38,167 nucleotides of DNA, from positions 14,622-52,788 of the forward strand of contig DLTN01000042.1 of the NCBI GenBank assembly GCA_002500925.1, given 5' to 3'. The DNA comes from Gemmatimonadales bacterium UBA7835. Lineage in GTDB: Bacteria > Gemmatimonadota > Gemmatimonadetes > Longimicrobiales > Gaopeijiaceae. Position 1 is the first letter of the stretch. Each line of letters starts with the position of its first letter. The position numbers were made by a program, and so were the translations under genes. Below are positions 18,264-26,292 of the stretch, piece after piece. The notes below the pieces were generated by a model. The model ran no database searches. It had not been told where the DNA came from and was given only the letters and a program-made list of their open reading frames with translations.

Positions 18264-18572
18264 ATGTCAGACAGAATCAGAATTCGGCTTAAGGCATTTG
18301 ACCACTGGGTGGTCGACCAAACGGCGGCGGATATTGTTCGCACGGCGCAAAAGACGGGGGCATCTGTCCGTGGGCCTATCCCCCTTCCTACGCGTCGACA
18401 GCGTTGGACTGTCCTTCGTTCGCCACATGTAAATAAGAAGAGTCGTGAGCAGTTTGAGATGCGTACGCACAAGAGGCTCATTGATATAGTTGATAGCCGC
18501 CCGCAGACGATCGACGCGTTGACGAAGCTGGATTTGCCGGCTGGTGTTGACGTCGAGATCAAAGTCGACTGA
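18264..18572 (+). CDS. rpsJ: Small ribosomal subunit protein uS10
   Basis: uS10 (NusE) is in the 30S head and also joins NusB in antitermination and binds the NusG KOW domain. The 102 residues are full length: IRIRLKAFDHWVVDQTAADIV, RGPIPLPTRRQRWTVLRSPHVNKKSREQFEMRTHKRLIDI. It begins at ATG 18264 with no strong ribosome site, just after fusA, and opens the S10 group. No long S10 leader of the E. coli type fits the 30-base gap. Confidence 0.98.
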   Translation: MSDRIRIRLKAFDHWVVDQTAADIVRTAQKTGASVRGPIPLPTRRQRWTVLRSPHVNKKSREQFEMRTHKRLIDIVDSRPQTIDALTKLDLPAGVDVEIKVD

Positions 18573-18588
18573 CGGAGGGATTCCGGAG

Positions 18589-19206
18589 ATGCCCGGATTG
18601 ATTGGAAAGAAGATAGGGATGACTAGGATCTTCGATGACGAGGGAGTGCAGATTCCCGTGACTGTTATCGAGGCCGGGCCATGCCCCGTCGTGAGTGTGC
18701 GTTCCCAAGAACGGGATGGATACCATGCCGTGCAATTGGGTTTTGGTGCCAAGAAGGCTAAGCGCACCTCGAAGGCTGAAATGGGGCATGTCGCCAAGGC
18801 GGGCCTCGAGGCCGCACCTCGACTCATGCGTGAATTCCGTACTGATGACGTTGAAGAATACGAGGTGGGCCAGAGCCTCACTGTGGAGCTGTTCGAGGCT
18901 GGTGACCGGGTTAAGGTCACTGGTCGTGCTAAAGGCAGGGGGTTTCAGGGCGTGGTGAAGCGGCACGGTTTTAGTGGTCGTCCTGCCTCTCACGGTCACC
19001 CTATGTCTCGTAACCCGGGCTCACTAGGCCCGGGAACAGACCCATCCCGCGTGATTAAGGGGAAGAAGATGCCTGGTCGCATGGGTGGGGACCGGCAGAC
19101 TATCCGGAACTTGCAGGTGGTGCGCGTCGATGGTGAGCGCAACCTGCTTTTCGTTAAGGGCGGTGTTCCGGGCGCCCGTGATGGTTACGTCCTGATTTCG
19201 AAGTAA
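18589..19206 (+). CDS. rplC: Large ribosomal subunit protein uL3
   Basis: uL3 is an early 50S assembly protein near the peptidyl transferase centre. ATG 18589, just behind GGAGG and CGGAG, gives 205 residues that begin MPGLIGKKIGMTRIFDDEG like the family; a further in-frame ATG at 18544 lies inside rpsJ and is rejected. The central extension FSGRPASHGHPMSRNPGSLGPGTDPSRVIKGKKMPGRMGGD that reaches into the ribosome core is intact. Confidence 0.98.
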   Translation: MPGLIGKKIGMTRIFDDEGVQIPVTVIEAGPCPVVSVRSQERDGYHAVQLGFGAKKAKRTSKAEMGHVAKAGLEAAPRLMREFRTDDVEEYEVGQSLTVELFEAGDRVKVTGRAKGRGFQGVVKRHGFSGRPASHGHPMSRNPGSLGPGTDPSRVIKGKKMPGRMGGDRQTIRNLQVVRVDGERNLLFVKGGVPGARDGYVLISK

Positions 19207-19210
19207 GATC

Positions 19211-19960
19211 ATGTTTAAGGCACGCTACTATAAAGCAGACGGCAAGAAGGGGAGGGCGCGGGAACTGCCTGCAGCCATCTTCGACGGAATCGTCAACAAT
19301 GGCGCCATGCACCAAGTGGTGAAGGCATACCTGTCAAATCAACGACAGGGTACGGCGTCGGCAAAGACCCGTTCTGATGTTCGCGGTGGGAGCCGGAAGC
19401 CCTGGCGTCAAAAAGGTACCGGTCGCGCAAGGCAGGGAACGATCCGAGCGGTGCAGTGGGCGGGTGGTGGTGTTGCATTTCCCCCTATCCCGCATTCTTG
19501 GCGAAAGCGAGTGCCCAAGAAGGTTCGATCTCTGGCCCGTCGCTCGGCACTTAACGATCGTGCTGAGCATGATCGTGTGGTGCTCGTCGAACTGCCGATT
19601 ATGGAAGTCCCCAAAACTCGGGATCTGAAGGACTTCTTGAGTGCGCTGGGTCTAGAGGGCAAGACTTTGATCCTAACTGATGGCATCAACACGAACATAC
19701 ACCGGTCTTCCCGAAATCTTCAGGCGATTGAGGTTCTCCCTTTCGGCACCGAGTCTGTCTATGACGTGCTATGGGCGAACACGGTCGTGATTGAATTGGG
19801 CGCGCTTGATCAGGTGGCCTCGGCTAAAGCCAGCGCTGAGAAGGCGACTGACGAAGCTCTGGTTGAGAAAGCTGCTAAAGCGCTAGAGGTGGAAGCTGAA
19901 AGCTCCGATGAGGAAGAGGTTGTCGCAGAGCCTGTTTCCGATGAGGGAGAGGGGGAGTAG
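19211..19960 (+). CDS. rplD: Large ribosomal subunit protein uL4 with acidic C-terminal tail
   Basis: uL4 lines the exit tunnel; in E. coli it also represses the S10 operon. The long loop GGSRKPWRQKGTGRARQGTIRAVQWAGGGVAFPP (about 59-95) is the tunnel arm. The core domain ends near residue 207; residues 208-249 form an alanine- and glutamate-rich tail (SSDEEEVVAEPVSDEGEGE at the end), so the protein is 249 residues against about 200-210 usually. It starts at ATG 19211 four bases after rplC. Confidence 0.97.
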   Translation: MFKARYYKADGKKGRARELPAAIFDGIVNNGAMHQVVKAYLSNQRQGTASAKTRSDVRGGSRKPWRQKGTGRARQGTIRAVQWAGGGVAFPPIPHSWRKRVPKKVRSLARRSALNDRAEHDRVVLVELPIMEVPKTRDLKDFLSALGLEGKTLILTDGINTNIHRSSRNLQAIEVLPFGTESVYDVLWANTVVIELGALDQVASAKASAEKATDEALVEKAAKALEVEAESSDEEEVVAEPVSDEGEGE

Positions 19961-19964
19961 CCTG

Positions 19965-20273
19965 ATGCGAGAGCCATACGAGGTCATTATCGCACCGGTC
20001 GTGACTGAGAAGTCCACCGATCAGATGGAAAACAACACCTACAGCTTTGTTGTCGCTAAGGACGCGAATAAGATTGAAATCGGCCATGCGGTTGAGAAGT
20101 TGTGGGATGTCACGGTGAAGGATGTTCGGACTATGCGCTATGCTGGCAAGGCGAAGCGGGCTTTCATGGGCCGCATGTCCCGGGGAGCAGGCCTGGGACG
20201 TCGTCCTTCCTGGAAGAAAGCAGTCGTCCAGCTGTCTGAAGGCGACTACATTGAGCTTTACGAGGCCGGATGA
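19965..20273 (+). CDS. rplW: Large ribosomal subunit protein uL23
   Basis: uL23 sits at the tunnel exit and docks the signal recognition particle and trigger factor. ATG 19965 follows GGGGGAG at the end of rplD and gives 102 residues, MREPYEVIIAPVVTEKST, as in the family; the in-frame ATG at 19908 lies within rplD and is not favoured. NTYSFVVAKDANKIEIGHAVEKLWDV is the conserved core. The TGA overlaps the rplB start. Confidence 0.97.
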   Translation: MREPYEVIIAPVVTEKSTDQMENNTYSFVVAKDANKIEIGHAVEKLWDVTVKDVRTMRYAGKAKRAFMGRMSRGAGLGRRPSWKKAVVQLSEGDYIELYEAG

Positions 20274-21115
20274 TGGGCATCAAAAAATTCAGGCCGATGA
20301 CGCCGGGCACCCGCACCCGCTCGATACTCGACAACGAGGTGCTGACGCGGAAAGGTCCGGAAAAATCACTAACAGAATCGATGAGCAGCTCCGGTGGTCG
20401 TAACCACCACGGACGTATCACGACACGTCGTCGTGGAGGCGGCCACAAGCGCCGTTATCGCATAGTCGACTTCAAGCGTAACAAGTTCGATGTGCCAGGC
20501 ACCGTGGCTCACATCGAATACGACCCAAATCGTTCTGCCAATATCGCTCTGATTCACTACTCAGACGGTGAAAAGCGTTACATAATCCATCCTAAGGGTT
20601 TGGGTATAGGTGATACGATCACAGCTGGCCCGGATGCAGATGTAAGGGTTGGGTGCGCGATGCCGATGGAACTGATCCCGCTCGGGACGACAATCCACTG
20701 CATCGAACTAAAGCCCATGAAGGGAGCACAGATGGCGAGGTCGGCTGGGACGAGCTGCCAGCTGGTTGCGAAAGAAGGGGATTACGTGACGCTTCGTCTT
20801 CCTTCGACCGAGATGCGGCGAGTGCACAAGCGTTGCATGGCTACGATCGGAGAGGTTGGGAATTCTGACCACGAGTTGACCGTAGTGGGTAAAGCAGGTG
20901 CGAATCGCTGGCGGGGTAAGCGCCCCAAGGTCCGGGGTGTAGCCATGAATCCTGTGGATCACCCCCTAGGTGGTGGTGAAGGACGTTCATCTGGGGGGCG
21001 TCCTCCGGTGTCGCCTTGGGGTAAGCGCGAAGGTAAGAAAACGCGCAAAAGGAAAAAGCAGTCAAACAAATACATCGTGCGCGGCCGCAAGCGCGGCAAA
21101 GCCACACAGTCGTAG
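20273..21115 (+). CDS. rplB: Large ribosomal subunit protein uL2
   Basis: uL2 is needed for subunit joining and for the peptidyl transferase centre. Two adjacent in-frame ATGs exist (20270, 20273). I prefer 20273, which overlaps the rplW stop as TGATG and sits seven bases from GAGG, giving 280 residues beginning MGIKKFRPMTPGTRTRS. The conserved MNPVDHPLGGGEGRSSGGR keeps the functionally important histidine after D but has L where many bacteria have a second H. The C-terminus is basic (GKKTRKRKKQSNKYIVRGRKRG). Confidence 0.97.
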   Translation: MGIKKFRPMTPGTRTRSILDNEVLTRKGPEKSLTESMSSSGGRNHHGRITTRRRGGGHKRRYRIVDFKRNKFDVPGTVAHIEYDPNRSANIALIHYSDGEKRYIIHPKGLGIGDTITAGPDADVRVGCAMPMELIPLGTTIHCIELKPMKGAQMARSAGTSCQLVAKEGDYVTLRLPSTEMRRVHKRCMATIGEVGNSDHELTVVGKAGANRWRGKRPKVRGVAMNPVDHPLGGGEGRSSGGRPPVSPWGKREGKKTRKRKKQSNKYIVRGRKRGKATQS

Positions 21116-21130
21116 GCGGGAGAACGATTT

Positions 21131-21412
21131 ATGCCGCGTAGCGTTAAGAAAGGGCCCTTCATCGACGAGAAGCTTCTCGCGAAGGTCGATAATATGAATG
21201 CCGAGGGCGAGAAAAAGGTCATTAAGACTTGGTCGCGGGCATCAACGATCTCTCCGGACTTCGTCGGGCACACGATCGCCGTTCATAACGGCAACAAATT
21301 CATCCCGGTGTACATCACGGAAAATATGGTCGGTCATAAACTCGGTGAGTTCTCTCCAACTCGTCTGTTTCGAGGTCATGGTGGGAAACTCGCGGACAAG
21401 CGATCACGTTGA
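21131..21412 (+). CDS. rpsS: Small ribosomal subunit protein uS19
   Basis: uS19 is a 30S head protein that pairs with S13 near the A-site finger bridge. It has 93 residues: MPRSVKKGPFIDEKLLAKVD, TWSRASTISPDFVGHTIAVHNGNKFIPVYI, and VGHKLGEFSPTRLFRGHGG. ATG 21131 follows GCGGGAG. Its stop abuts rplV. Nothing unusual. Confidence 0.98.
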   Translation: MPRSVKKGPFIDEKLLAKVDNMNAEGEKKVIKTWSRASTISPDFVGHTIAVHNGNKFIPVYITENMVGHKLGEFSPTRLFRGHGGKLADKRSR

Positions 21413-21414
21413 TT

Positions 21415-21768
21415 ATGGAAGCCAGAGCAAAGGCCCGGTCCGTCGGAATGAGCGCTCGTAAGGTGCGTTTAGTCGTGGACCAAATCCGAGGAATGTCAGT
21501 TAACGAGGCGTATGCGATTCTTCAGTACTCGAAGAAGCGTGCCGCGGAGCCTGTGGGTAAAACCCTCCGCTCTGCTGTGGCTAATGCCCAAGTAAAGTCG
21601 CAGGACGAGGGTGAGATGATCGATATCGATGATCTTTTCGTGCGTGAGGCCTATGTCGATGAGGGACCCACCCTCAGTCGCTGGCGAGCACGGGCCCAAG
21701 GACGCGCATCTCCGATCCGTAAGCGCACGAGCCACATCACTGTGGTCGTGGATTCAAAGGACGCCTGA
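21415..21768 (+). CDS. rplV: Large ribosomal subunit protein uL22
   Basis: uL22 lines the exit tunnel opposite uL4. I use ATG 21415, giving 117 residues MEARAKARSVGMSARKVRLVVDQIRGMSV; a TTG at 21409 overlapping the rpsS stop would add two residues and cannot be excluded. The tunnel hairpin near the end (SRWRARAQGRASPIRKRTSHITVVV) is intact, so no macrolide-resistance deletion is visible. Confidence 0.96.
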   Translation: MEARAKARSVGMSARKVRLVVDQIRGMSVNEAYAILQYSKKRAAEPVGKTLRSAVANAQVKSQDEGEMIDIDDLFVREAYVDEGPTLSRWRARAQGRASPIRKRTSHITVVVDSKDA

Positions 21769-21772
21769 GGGT

Positions 21773-22432
21773 ATGGGACAGAAGACACATCCGGTCGGAT
21801 TCAGGCTCGGAATCGTTAAGGATTGGAAATCTCGCTGGTACGCTGAGCGCGATTTCCCACGCCTCCTGAATGAAGACGAAACTATTCGTAAGTACCTTCG
21901 CAGACGGCTCACGCATGCCGCTCTCGCGATGGTCGAAATCGAGAGAAAGCCGAGCAAGATCGTGGTGACCTTGCACACAGCGCGCCCTGGCGTCGTAATC
22001 GGGAAGCGTGGAGCCGAGGTAGACAAGCTTCGCGACGAACTGGCAGTGCTGACAAACGCTGAGATCTCCGTGAATGTTGAAGAGATAAAGCGTCCTGAAA
22101 TCAGTGCGTATCTAGTAGCGGAAAACGTAGCGCACCAGTTGAGGCAGAGAATTTCTTTCCGTCGTGCGATGAAGAGAGCTGTCCAGTCGGCGATTCGAGC
22201 TGGTGCTGAAGGGATCAAGATCCAGTGTGCAGGTCGACTCGGGGGTGCCGAAATAGCACGAACTGAAGGCTATAACGAGGGTCGAGTGCCCCTGCACACA
22301 CTTAGGGCTGACATTGATTACGCCGAAGTGCCTGCTTTTACCACCTACGGTGTAGTGGGAGTGAAGTGTTGGATCTTCAATGGAGAGATCGTTGACGAGC
22401 GCCGTGGCCGCACTTACTCCACCGGCTCCTGA
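21773..22432 (+). CDS. rpsC: Small ribosomal subunit protein uS3
   Basis: uS3 forms part of the mRNA entry channel and helicase. ATG 21773 behind GAGGG gives 219 residues beginning MGQKTHPVGFRLGIVKDWKSRW. The KH domain contains RPGVVIGKRGAEVDKLRDEL; the C-terminal half shows GIKIQCAGRLGGAEIARTEGYNEGRVPLHTLRADIDY. The length matches the shorter bacterial form. An upstream extension in the same frame into rplV is rejected. Confidence 0.98.
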   Translation: MGQKTHPVGFRLGIVKDWKSRWYAERDFPRLLNEDETIRKYLRRRLTHAALAMVEIERKPSKIVVTLHTARPGVVIGKRGAEVDKLRDELAVLTNAEISVNVEEIKRPEISAYLVAENVAHQLRQRISFRRAMKRAVQSAIRAGAEGIKIQCAGRLGGAEIARTEGYNEGRVPLHTLRADIDYAEVPAFTTYGVVGVKCWIFNGEIVDERRGRTYSTGS

Positions 22433-22455
22433 TTTAAGGATTGAGGATTTAGACC

Positions 22456-22872
22456 ATGTTATCGCCTAGTAGAGTAAAGCGCAGAAAGACTCATAAGGGT
22501 CGTATGCGCGGGAAGGCTTTCCGGGGAAGCAAGGTCTCTTTTGGGGACTATGGCCTCCAGGCACTCGAGCCCACATGGATTTCGAATCGTCAGATTGAGT
22601 CCGCTCGTGTCGCTATGACGCGCCACATCAAGAGGGGTGGGAAGGTTTGGATCAGGATTTTCCCCGATAAGCCAATTACTCAGAAGCCGGCTGAGACCCG
22701 AATGGGTAAAGGTAAGGGTAACCCGGAGAAATGGGTTGCCGTGGTCAAGCCTGGACGGATCATGTTCGAGCTTGAGGGCGTGTCGGAAGAGGTTGCGAAG
22801 CGTGCTATGGAATTAGCCGCGGCCAAGCTGCCCATAAAGTGCAAGTTCGTCGTACGCGAACGGCAGCTCTAG
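22456..22872 (+). CDS. rplP: Large ribosomal subunit protein uL16
   Basis: uL16 supports the A-site tRNA and 5S rRNA region of the 50S. The 138 residues are typical: MLSPSRVKRRKTHKGRMRGKAFRGS, then RHIKRGGKVWIRIFPDKPITQKPAETRMGKGKGNPEKWVAVVKPGRIMFE. ATG 22456 lies 24 bases after rpsC, with AAGGATTGAGG upstream. Confidence 0.98.
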   Translation: MLSPSRVKRRKTHKGRMRGKAFRGSKVSFGDYGLQALEPTWISNRQIESARVAMTRHIKRGGKVWIRIFPDKPITQKPAETRMGKGKGNPEKWVAVVKPGRIMFELEGVSEEVAKRAMELAAAKLPIKCKFVVRERQL

Positions 22873-22887
22873 GAGACAACAAACAAA

Positions 22888-23088
22888 ATGAAGCCTGAAG
22901 ACATTCGCGACATGAGCGACGCAGAGATTGAGGCGCGGCTCAGTGAACTCAAGGAGGAGCAATTCAAGCTCCGCTTCTCGAGTTCAATGATGGAAGTCGA
23001 GAACAATGCCCTGATTGGGCAGGTGCGTCGCGACATCGCGCGCATCAAGACGGTCCTTCGCGAGCGTGAGCTCGCCCAGAACGCGTGA
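22888..23088 (+). CDS. rpmC: Large ribosomal subunit protein uL29
   Basis: uL29 is a small two-helix protein near the tunnel exit. The 66 residues MKPEDIRDMSDAEIEARLSELKEEQFKLRFSSSMMEVENNALIGQVRRDIARIKTVLRERE fit the family. ATG 22888 is preceded by AGGAGA. It sits between rplP and rpsQ, the usual order. Confidence 0.96.
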   Translation: MKPEDIRDMSDAEIEARLSELKEEQFKLRFSSSMMEVENNALIGQVRRDIARIKTVLRERELAQNA

Positions 23089-23096
23089 CGAGAGAC

Positions 23097-23369
23097 ATGA
23101 GCGAGAACACCACCACCGAGCGTAACCGTCGTAAGACCCGCACTGGAGTCGTGGTCAGCGATGCCATGAACAAAACAGTGATTGTCAATATCGAGAGGAG
23201 GTTCGCACATCCGCTTTATGGCAAGGGGATGAAGCGAACGAAGAAGTACCATGCCCACGATGAGAACAACGAATACCAAGTTGGTGACACCGTGCGTATC
23301 GTTGAGACGCGCCCGCTGTCCAAAACTAAGCGGTGGCGTGTTGTTGAGCTCATCGAGCGCCCGGTCTGA
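23097..23369 (+). CDS. rpsQ: Small ribosomal subunit protein uS17
   Basis: uS17 is a primary 16S rRNA-binding OB-fold protein. ATG 23097 behind GAGAG gives 90 residues; a GTG at 23085 overlapping the rpmC stop lacks a ribosome site. RKTRTGVVVSDAMNKTVIVNIERRFAHPLYGKGMKRTKKYHAHDE and VGDTVRIVETRPLSKTKRWRVVELIE are the family signatures. Confidence 0.96.
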   Translation: MSENTTTERNRRKTRTGVVVSDAMNKTVIVNIERRFAHPLYGKGMKRTKKYHAHDENNEYQVGDTVRIVETRPLSKTKRWRVVELIERPV

Positions 23370-23395
23370 CCGATAGCCAGAACTAGAGAGACACC

Positions 23396-23764
23396 ATGAT
23401 TCAGCAAGAGTCAATCCTTCGGATTGCCGATAACACGGGAGCCAAAGCCGCGCTATGTATTCGCGTCCTGGGTGGCTCGCGTCGGCGTTATGCTGGCGTG
23501 GGCGATGTGATTGTCGCGACGGTAAAGGATGCGATCCCTAATGCGGGGATCAAGAAGGGAACGGTGGTTAAGGCCGTGGTAGTCCGCACTGCTAAAGAGA
23601 GTCGCCGTCGAGATGGCACATACATCCGTTTCGATGACAATGCGGCCGTAATCATCGACGACAACGGTGAACCTAGAGGGACCCGTATTTTTGGCCCCGT
23701 TGGTCGCGAACTGCGTGAGAAGAAGTACATGAAGATCGTTTCGTTGGCTCCGGAGGTTCTCTGA
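23396..23764 (+). CDS. rplN: Large ribosomal subunit protein uL14
   Basis: uL14 forms intersubunit bridges and is the RsfS silencing-factor contact. The 122 residues are exactly typical: MIQQESILRIADNTGAKAALCIRVLGGSRRRYAGVGDVIVATVKDA, then the C-terminal GTRIFGPVGRELREKKYMKIVSLAPEVL. ATG 23396 follows AGAGAGAC. The stop overlaps rplX by one base (TGATG). Confidence 0.98.
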   Translation: MIQQESILRIADNTGAKAALCIRVLGGSRRRYAGVGDVIVATVKDAIPNAGIKKGTVVKAVVVRTAKESRRRDGTYIRFDDNAAVIIDDNGEPRGTRIFGPVGRELREKKYMKIVSLAPEVL

Positions 23765-24093
23765 TGGCCAAGCACAAAATTATGAGGGGTGATCAGGTCA
23801 AGGTCATTCGTGGGAATTACCGAGACATGGTCGGATCCGTCTTGGAGGTCTACCCCGAAACGGACCGTCTTCGAGTTGAGGGAGTGAATATGCGCAAGCG
23901 CCACACCCGCCCGAGTGAACAAAATCCGGATGGGGGTATCATTAGCTTTGAGGGTGCGATTCACATATCGAATGTGATGCTTGTGGATCCGGCTACGGAA
24001 GAGGCAGGTCGGGTGCGTATTCGAGTTGAAGAAGATGGTTCTAAAGAAAGGATCTCCGTGAAGAATGGGAATCCGATAGCGAAGCCGCAGTAA
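23764..24093 (+). CDS. rplX: Large ribosomal subunit protein uL24
   Basis: uL24 starts 50S assembly and sits near the tunnel exit. It has 109 residues with a KOW motif near the N-terminus (GDQVKVIRGNYRDMVGSVLEVYPETDRLRVEGVNMRKRHTRP). ATG 23764 overlaps the rplN stop. The tail KERISVKNGNPIAKPQ is normal. A 60-base gap with small GC-rich helices follows before rplE. Confidence 0.97.
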   Translation: MAKHKIMRGDQVKVIRGNYRDMVGSVLEVYPETDRLRVEGVNMRKRHTRPSEQNPDGGIISFEGAIHISNVMLVDPATEEAGRVRIRVEEDGSKERISVKNGNPIAKPQ

Positions 24094-24153
24094 ATCACGC
24101 GAGCCGGATACGCGACTAAAGCGCCCGGCCGGTAACAGCTAAGAGGGAACGAA

Positions 24154-24735
24154 GTGGACAAGATTCAGCCGAGAATGAAAACGCACTACGACACGTACGT
24201 GCGGGCGAAGCTCCAAGAGGAGTTTGCGTTCTCGAATGCACATCAGATTCCAACGCTTGAAAAGATCGTTCTCAACGTTGGTGTCGGTGAGGCCGCCAAG
24301 GATCAAAAACTACTGGTGAGTGTGGTAGAGGAATTGGAAATAATCACTGGTCAAAAAGCGAACACCAATCGCGCGAAGAGATCAATTTCCAACTTCCAAC
24401 TGCGTGAAGGCATGCCGGTAGGCGCGTCTGTTACCCTCCGTCGCGATCGCATGTGGTTTTTTCTTGATCGCCTTGTCAGTACTGCGATCCCACGCATCCG
24501 TGATTTCCGGGGCTTGTCGACAAAATCGTTTGATGGCCGCGGAAACTACACAATGGGCATTCGAGAGCAGATTATCTTTCCCGAAATCAACTTCGATGAC
24601 GTCAAGAAGATTCACGGGATGGATCTCACGTTCGTGACGTCCACTCAGAAAGACGACGAAGGCTTCGCACTACTTCGTGCGCTGGGCTTTCCCTTCCGAG
24701 GAGAGGTGCCGGTTCAGGTCGGCGCTTCCGCATAA
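24154..24735 (+). CDS. rplE: Large ribosomal subunit protein uL5
   Basis: uL5 binds 5S rRNA and contacts the P-site tRNA. GTG 24154 sits six bases after AAGAGGG and gives 193 residues, MDKIQPRMKTHYDTYVRAKLQEEF. Conserved segments include LEKIVLNVGVGEAAKD, KANTNRAKRSISNFQLREGMPVGASVTLR and the C-terminal RALGFPFR. Slightly longer than the usual 180. Confidence 0.97.
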   Translation: MDKIQPRMKTHYDTYVRAKLQEEFAFSNAHQIPTLEKIVLNVGVGEAAKDQKLLVSVVEELEIITGQKANTNRAKRSISNFQLREGMPVGASVTLRRDRMWFFLDRLVSTAIPRIRDFRGLSTKSFDGRGNYTMGIREQIIFPEINFDDVKKIHGMDLTFVTSTQKDDEGFALLRALGFPFRGEVPVQVGASA

Positions 24736-24748
24736 GAGAGAGAGAGAG
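24735..24748 (+). repeat. (AG)7 dinucleotide tract used as rpsN ribosome site
   Basis: Seven AG units run directly from the last base of the rplE stop codon to seven bases before the rpsN ATG. The purine tract can pair with the anti-Shine-Dalgarno end of 16S rRNA in several registers, so it likely is the ribosome site. Such a tract may slip in replication. Confidence 0.6.
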
Positions 24749-24754
24749 AATTAG

Positions 24755-24940
24755 ATGGCCAGAAAAGCGCTCGTCGAAAGGGGCAAGAAGAAGCCCAAGT
24801 TCGCGGTACGGCAACGTAATCGCTGTCAGCGGTGCGGTCGCCCGCGCGCGTATCTGCGCAAGTTCGGAATCTGCCGAATTTGCTTCCGTCAGATGTCGCT
24901 TCGGGGTGAGATCCCCGGCGTGCGCAAGTCGAGCTGGTAG
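24755..24940 (+). CDS. rpsN: Small ribosomal subunit protein uS14, zinc form (type Z)
   Basis: uS14 is a 30S head protein. At 61 residues this is the short form with cysteines 24, 27, 40 and 43 (CxxC-x12-CxxC) that bind zinc, in contrast to the 100-residue zinc-free form of E. coli. It begins MARKALVERGKKKPKF and ends GEIPGVRKSSW, as the family does. ATG 24755 follows the AG tract. Confidence 0.97.
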   Translation: MARKALVERGKKKPKFAVRQRNRCQRCGRPRAYLRKFGICRICFRQMSLRGEIPGVRKSSW

Positions 24941-24954
24941 GGGGAAATAGAACT

Positions 24955-25347
24955 ATGATGACTGATCCTGTAGCTGACATGCTCACCCGAATTCGCAACG
25001 CTGGACAGGCGAAGCACAAGTGGGTCGACATGCCAGTTTCAAAGCTTAAAGTCGAGGTCGCAAGACTCCTTGAGGAGAGTCACTTCGTGCACACGCACAA
25101 GGTGCTTGAAGATGGCCGCTTCGGTGTGTTGCGTATTTACCTCAAATATCACGACGAAAAACCGATTATCCGACACTTAGAGCGTGTGTCGCGTCCGGGC
25201 CGCCGGCATTACGTCGGCAAGGACGAGATCCCACGCGTCCGTAACGGTCTCGGTATCGCGATCATGTCCACCTCCGCAGGAATCCTCTCCGACCGGGAAG
25301 CTCGTACCCAGGGCGTCGGTGGCGAGGTTCTTGCGCGGGTCTGGTAG
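24955..25347 (+). CDS. rpsH: Small ribosomal subunit protein uS8
   Basis: uS8 binds the central domain of 16S rRNA; in E. coli it represses the spc operon at the L5 start. The 130 residues MMTDPVADMLTRIRNAG through ISTSAGIL-like IMSTSAGILSDREARTQGVGGEVLARVW are standard. ATG 24955 is nine bases after GGGGGA; the next codon is also ATG (24958). I see no clear copy of the S8 rRNA site before rplE. Confidence 0.97.
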   Translation: MMTDPVADMLTRIRNAGQAKHKWVDMPVSKLKVEVARLLEESHFVHTHKVLEDGRFGVLRIYLKYHDEKPIIRHLERVSRPGRRHYVGKDEIPRVRNGLGIAIMSTSAGILSDREARTQGVGGEVLARVW

Positions 25348-25363
25348 AAACAGAGGGTCAACG

Positions 25364-25903
25364 ATGTCTCGTATTGGAAGAATGCCTGTTTCGATCGCCA
25401 AGGGCGTCGAGGTCAAGCAATCGAATGGCACGCTGGTAGTGAAGGGTCCCAAAGGGACTCTAGATCTGCACGTGCATCCCGAAATGAAGGTGGTGGTCGA
25501 TGAGGCCGAAGTGCGTGTTGAGCGGCCTTCGGACCATAAAGACCACCGTGCCCTTCACGGCCTAACCCGGTCTTTGATCAACAACATGGTGGTTGGTGTC
25601 ACCGATGGGTTCTCGAAGACTCTAGAAATCATTGGCGTAGGGTACCGCGCCGAGGTGAAAGGGAAGGGTATTACCCTGCACCTTGGCTTCAGTCACCCGG
25701 TGGCTTACGAGGCAGCTGAGGGCGTCAAGTTGGAGTGTCCGGATCAGACGACGGTAATCGTATCGGGTGCCGACAAGCAGAAAGTCGGTCAGGCAGCAGC
25801 CGAGATACGTTCGTTCCGTCCGCCTGAGCCCTACAAGGGTAAGGGTGTCCGTTATCAAGGCGAACACGTCCGGCGTAAGGCCGGTAAGACCGCCGGAGCC
25901 TAG
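25364..25903 (+). CDS. rplF: Large ribosomal subunit protein uL6
   Basis: uL6 sits near the sarcin-ricin loop. ATG 25364 behind CAGAGGG gives 179 residues, MSRIGRMPVSIAKGVEVKQSNGTLVVKGPKGTL; longer upstream readings run into rpsH and are rejected. The C-terminal signature VGQAAAEIRSFRPPEPYKGKGVRYQGEHVRRKAGKT is intact. Confidence 0.98.
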   Translation: MSRIGRMPVSIAKGVEVKQSNGTLVVKGPKGTLDLHVHPEMKVVVDEAEVRVERPSDHKDHRALHGLTRSLINNMVVGVTDGFSKTLEIIGVGYRAEVKGKGITLHLGFSHPVAYEAAEGVKLECPDQTTVIVSGADKQKVGQAAAEIRSFRPPEPYKGKGVRYQGEHVRRKAGKTAGA

Positions 25904-25905
25904 TG

Positions 25906-26292
25906 ATGATAAAAGCAAGTAAGCTCAGGGGGAGTCGCGCACTCCAGCGAAAGCGCCGTCATTGGCGGGTCCGCAATTCGGTTGAGGGTACTACTGAAAG
26001 GCCTCGTCTAGTAGTGTTCCGTTCGCTCAAAAACATTGAAGGTCAGATCGTGGATGACTCTTCCGGAAAGACGCTGATTGGTATGTCAACGTTATCGGAA
26101 GATCTCCGTGATTTCAAAGCAGAAGGGTCTAACCGGCGGACAGAACACGCTTTTGCGGCCGGTAAGCTTCTGGCAGAGTGTGCAAAAAAACAGGGAATCG
26201 ATTCCGTGGTCTTCGATCGCGGTGGGTATAAGTATCACGGGCGAGTAAAGGCTTTCGCCGATGGAGCCCGAGAGGGCGGCCTGGAGTTCTAA
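25906..26292 (+). CDS. rplR: Large ribosomal subunit protein uL18
   Basis: uL18 binds 5S rRNA and delivers it to the 50S. ATG 25906 is seven bases from GGAG (25895-25898) and gives 128 residues, MIKASKLRGSRALQRKRRHWRVRNSVEGTTERPRLVVFRS; a GTG at 25903 inside the rplF stop is a less well spaced alternative. The C-terminal FDRGGYKYHGRVKAFADGAREGGLEF is conserved. Its TAA overlaps the rpsE ATG. Confidence 0.97.
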   Translation: MIKASKLRGSRALQRKRRHWRVRNSVEGTTERPRLVVFRSLKNIEGQIVDDSSGKTLIGMSTLSEDLRDFKAEGSNRRTEHAFAAGKLLAECAKKQGIDSVVFDRGGYKYHGRVKAFADGAREGGLEF

